Assembly (NCBI GenBank): GCA_021740645.1
Contig: JAIOZL010000014.1
Location: 25,684 to 89,683, forward strand
From: Bacteroidales bacterium
GTDB lineage: Bacteria; Bacteroidota; Bacteroidia; Bacteroidales; JAADJA01
Length of the DNA: 64,000 nt
Reading direction: 5' to 3'
The translations under genes were made by a program, and so were the position numbers. Of this stretch, positions 62,544 through 64,000 are shown one piece after another. Within the stretch, counting starts at the first letter, position 1, and each line of letters starts with the position of its first letter. The notes under the pieces are model-generated. The model ran no database searches. It was not told the DNA's origin and worked only from the letters and a program-made list of their open reading frames with translations.

Positions 62544-64000
62544 GTAACTATTCAGGTTCCTAATCTGAATTAAAATTCAACATTAAAAAAATTGGGTAGT
62601 TATTAACAATTTAGGGACTGTTTTTTCTGATTTTCTGAAAAATCGCCAGTTTATTAACAGTTGTTGGTTACAATTTAACAACTTTTGGTTTCTAAATACC
62701 TGTAATTCATTACTATTAACTTCATTTGCATAAAAAGCAGGAAGTTGACAACAGATCAAAAAAGGATATTAGAACTTGAAAAAGAAAACAACTTTTTAAA
62801 AGCCGAAGTTGCTTCGCTAAAATTACTTGTACAACAATTAATTCAAGAAATAGAGCGGTTAAAGCATCCTAAAAACAGCAATAATAGTTCTGTACCACCT
62901 TCTAAGGACGAAAACAGGCCATTAAAAACAAAAAGCTTGCGAACCAAGGATGGTAAATCACCTGGTGGTCAGACTGGACATAAGGGCAACACCCTTAAGA
63001 TGACTGAAAATCCGGATATTATTGTCGAACATAAACCTGCATTTTGCAACCATTGCGGTAATGACCTTTCCAATGCAAAAACAGAATTATCCAAGTGTCG
63101 CCAAGTTGTTGATATACCCCCAATAATGCCTCAATATACCGAACATAGGGTATTTATGAGTGTTTGTACCTGTGGACATCAGACTGTGTCAACTTTCCCT
63201 GCTGGAATTAATGCACCTATCAGCTATGGCCCCAACGTGGAAGCAACTATTGCTTATATGCATACCCGCCAATTTATACCATTTGAGAGAATGAGCGAGT
63301 ATTTCAGCGATGTTTGCAACCTGCCCATTAGCCAGGGAGCTATTTGCGACATACTTGAACGTTTTGCACAAAAGGCTTTTCCTGCCTGGCAACTCATATC
63401 CAAAGAAGTTGAAAACAGCAAAGTTGTTGGCTCAGATGAAACAGGTGCTAAAGTAAACGGCAAGAAAGCCTGGTTTTGGACATGGCAAAGTAAGCTTGCC
63501 ACTTTTATTGCTTTTTCAGGCAACCGGGGCACAAACTCCATTAACACAAATTTCGAAAATGGTTTTAAAGATGCTGTTTTAGTCCATGACTGTTGGAAAA
63601 GCCACTTTGAAACCAAGGTAAAGACTCATCAATTATGTACGGCTCACCTTTTAAGGGAACTAAACTTCTTTGAAGAGCGCTACCAATCACATTGGGCAAA
63701 CCTTTTCAAACAATTGTTATACGATGCCCTGCAATTGAAAAAGAATTTATCTCCGCCTCAATATTACTACCCAATACATCAAAGAACTGAACTTGAACAC
63801 AGGCTCATAGTTTTGTTGCAAGCGCAAATCCCTGAACACATGAAAGAGGTTCGCTCTTTCCATAAACGAATGAACAAGTACAAAGACTATATCTTCTCTT
63901 TTTTATACCATCCCGAAGTGCCTCCCGATAATAATGCTTCGGAAAGGGCAATCCGCAATATTAAAGTCAAACAAAAGGTATCAGGCCAGTTTAAAACTCA
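62544..64000 (+). mobile_element. IS66-family element, left part only
   Basis: GTAACTATTCAGG at 62544 starts with the GTAA tip usual for IS66 inverted repeats and is identical to both ends of the MITE at 39695-39972. Only about 200 bp separate this tip from the transposase gene, so tnpA and tnpB are absent, as in the ISBst12-type branch. The right end lies outside the window. Confidence 0.85.
62745..64000 (+). CDS. IS66 transposase (TnpC-like), partial at the 3' end
   Basis: The plus-strand frame from the TTG at 62745 is open to the window edge (418 codons); no ATG lies upstream before an in-frame stop, and AGGAAG precedes the TTG. The N-terminus is a leucine-zipper-like coiled coil, followed by KNSNNSSVPPSKDENRP, the linker GGQTGHKGN, and a zinc-binding part with CNHCG and CTCG. 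The DDE core shows SDETGAKV (first aspartate), VHDCWKSHF (second) and DNNASERAIRNIKVKQKVSG (glutamate), so the catalytic residues are complete. The final residues lie outside the window. Confidence 0.92.
   Translation, partial: MTTDQKRILELEKENNFLKAEVASLKLLVQQLIQEIERLKHPKNSNNSSVPPSKDENRPLKTKSLRTKDGKSPGGQTGHKGNTLKMTENPDIIVEHKPAFCNHCGNDLSNAKTELSKCRQVVDIPPIMPQYTEHRVFMSVCTCGHQTVSTFPAGINAPISYGPNVEATIAYMHTRQFIPFERMSEYFSDVCNLPISQGAICDILERFAQKAFPAWQLISKEVENSKVVGSDETGAKVNGKKAWFWTWQSKLATFIAFSGNRGTNSINTNFENGFKDAVLVHDCWKSHFETKVKTHQLCTAHLLRELNFFEERYQSHWANLFKQLLYDALQLKKNLSPPQYYYPIHQRTELEHRLIVLLQAQIPEHMKEVRSFHKRMNKYKDYIFSFLYHPEVPPDNNASERAIRNIKVKQKVSGQFKT

Overview
The window looks like a chromosomal segment of a member of the phylum Bacteroidota. 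It is AT-rich, it has a SusC/SusD pair, type IX secretion (T9SS) C-terminal domains and many SPII lipoproteins, and several genes are preceded by the Bacteroidota -7 box TAnnTTTG instead of a Shine-Dalgarno sequence. The genus cannot be told from the sequence alone.

Layout. 0-4.4 kb: end of a flavin reductase gene, a gamma-glutamyltransferase behind a 38-bp tandem repeat block, a diheme lipoprotein, a ThuA-like protein, and a tRNA-Arg(CCT) locus holding two broken tRNA 5' copies around a small GIY-YIG gene. 4.4-6.9 kb: an IS21 element just behind the tRNA. 6.9-15 kb: an accessory stretch with NfeD/stomatin, a GIY-YIG protein with an unknown partner, an attC-like palindrome, a long diverged direct repeat, a T9SS remnant, a Fic protein and an AAA_14/DUF4143 ATPase. 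15-20 kb: GNAT acetyltransferase, ABC-2 exporter, MscS channel and a DASS symporter.

20.3-36.2 kb is the metabolic centrepiece: a minus-strand run of about 16 kb with ribokinase, SusC, SusD, three secreted ADP-ribosylglycohydrolase paralogues, two secreted two-domain esterase paralogues, a GRP-type sugar transporter and a lipoprotein. I read it as a polysaccharide-utilization-type locus for a ribose-containing, possibly acylated ligand (ADP-ribose, nucleoside or another ribosyl compound): SusCD import, esterases and ARH-fold hydrolases release ribose, the transporter brings it into the cytoplasm and ribokinase phosphorylates it. The substrate is inferred.

36-44 kb: a large protein of unknown function, an acyl-CoA ligase, an IS66-related MITE, a NIPSNAP protein and a PhoR/PhoB-type two-component pair. 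44-55 kb: a metal/metalloid resistance area with an ArsR repressor and two matching operator palindromes, a collapsed ars-type operon, a complete CusCBA-like efflux operon with a His-rich leader protein, a second AAA_14/DUF4143 ATPase and an ACR3 arsenite exporter. 55-59 kb: a GH16 gene split by an IS1634-family element that left a 90-bp target duplication, then an S74/T9SS protein. 59-62.5 kb: a three-gene glycosylation operon. 62.5 kb to the end: a truncated view of an IS66 element.
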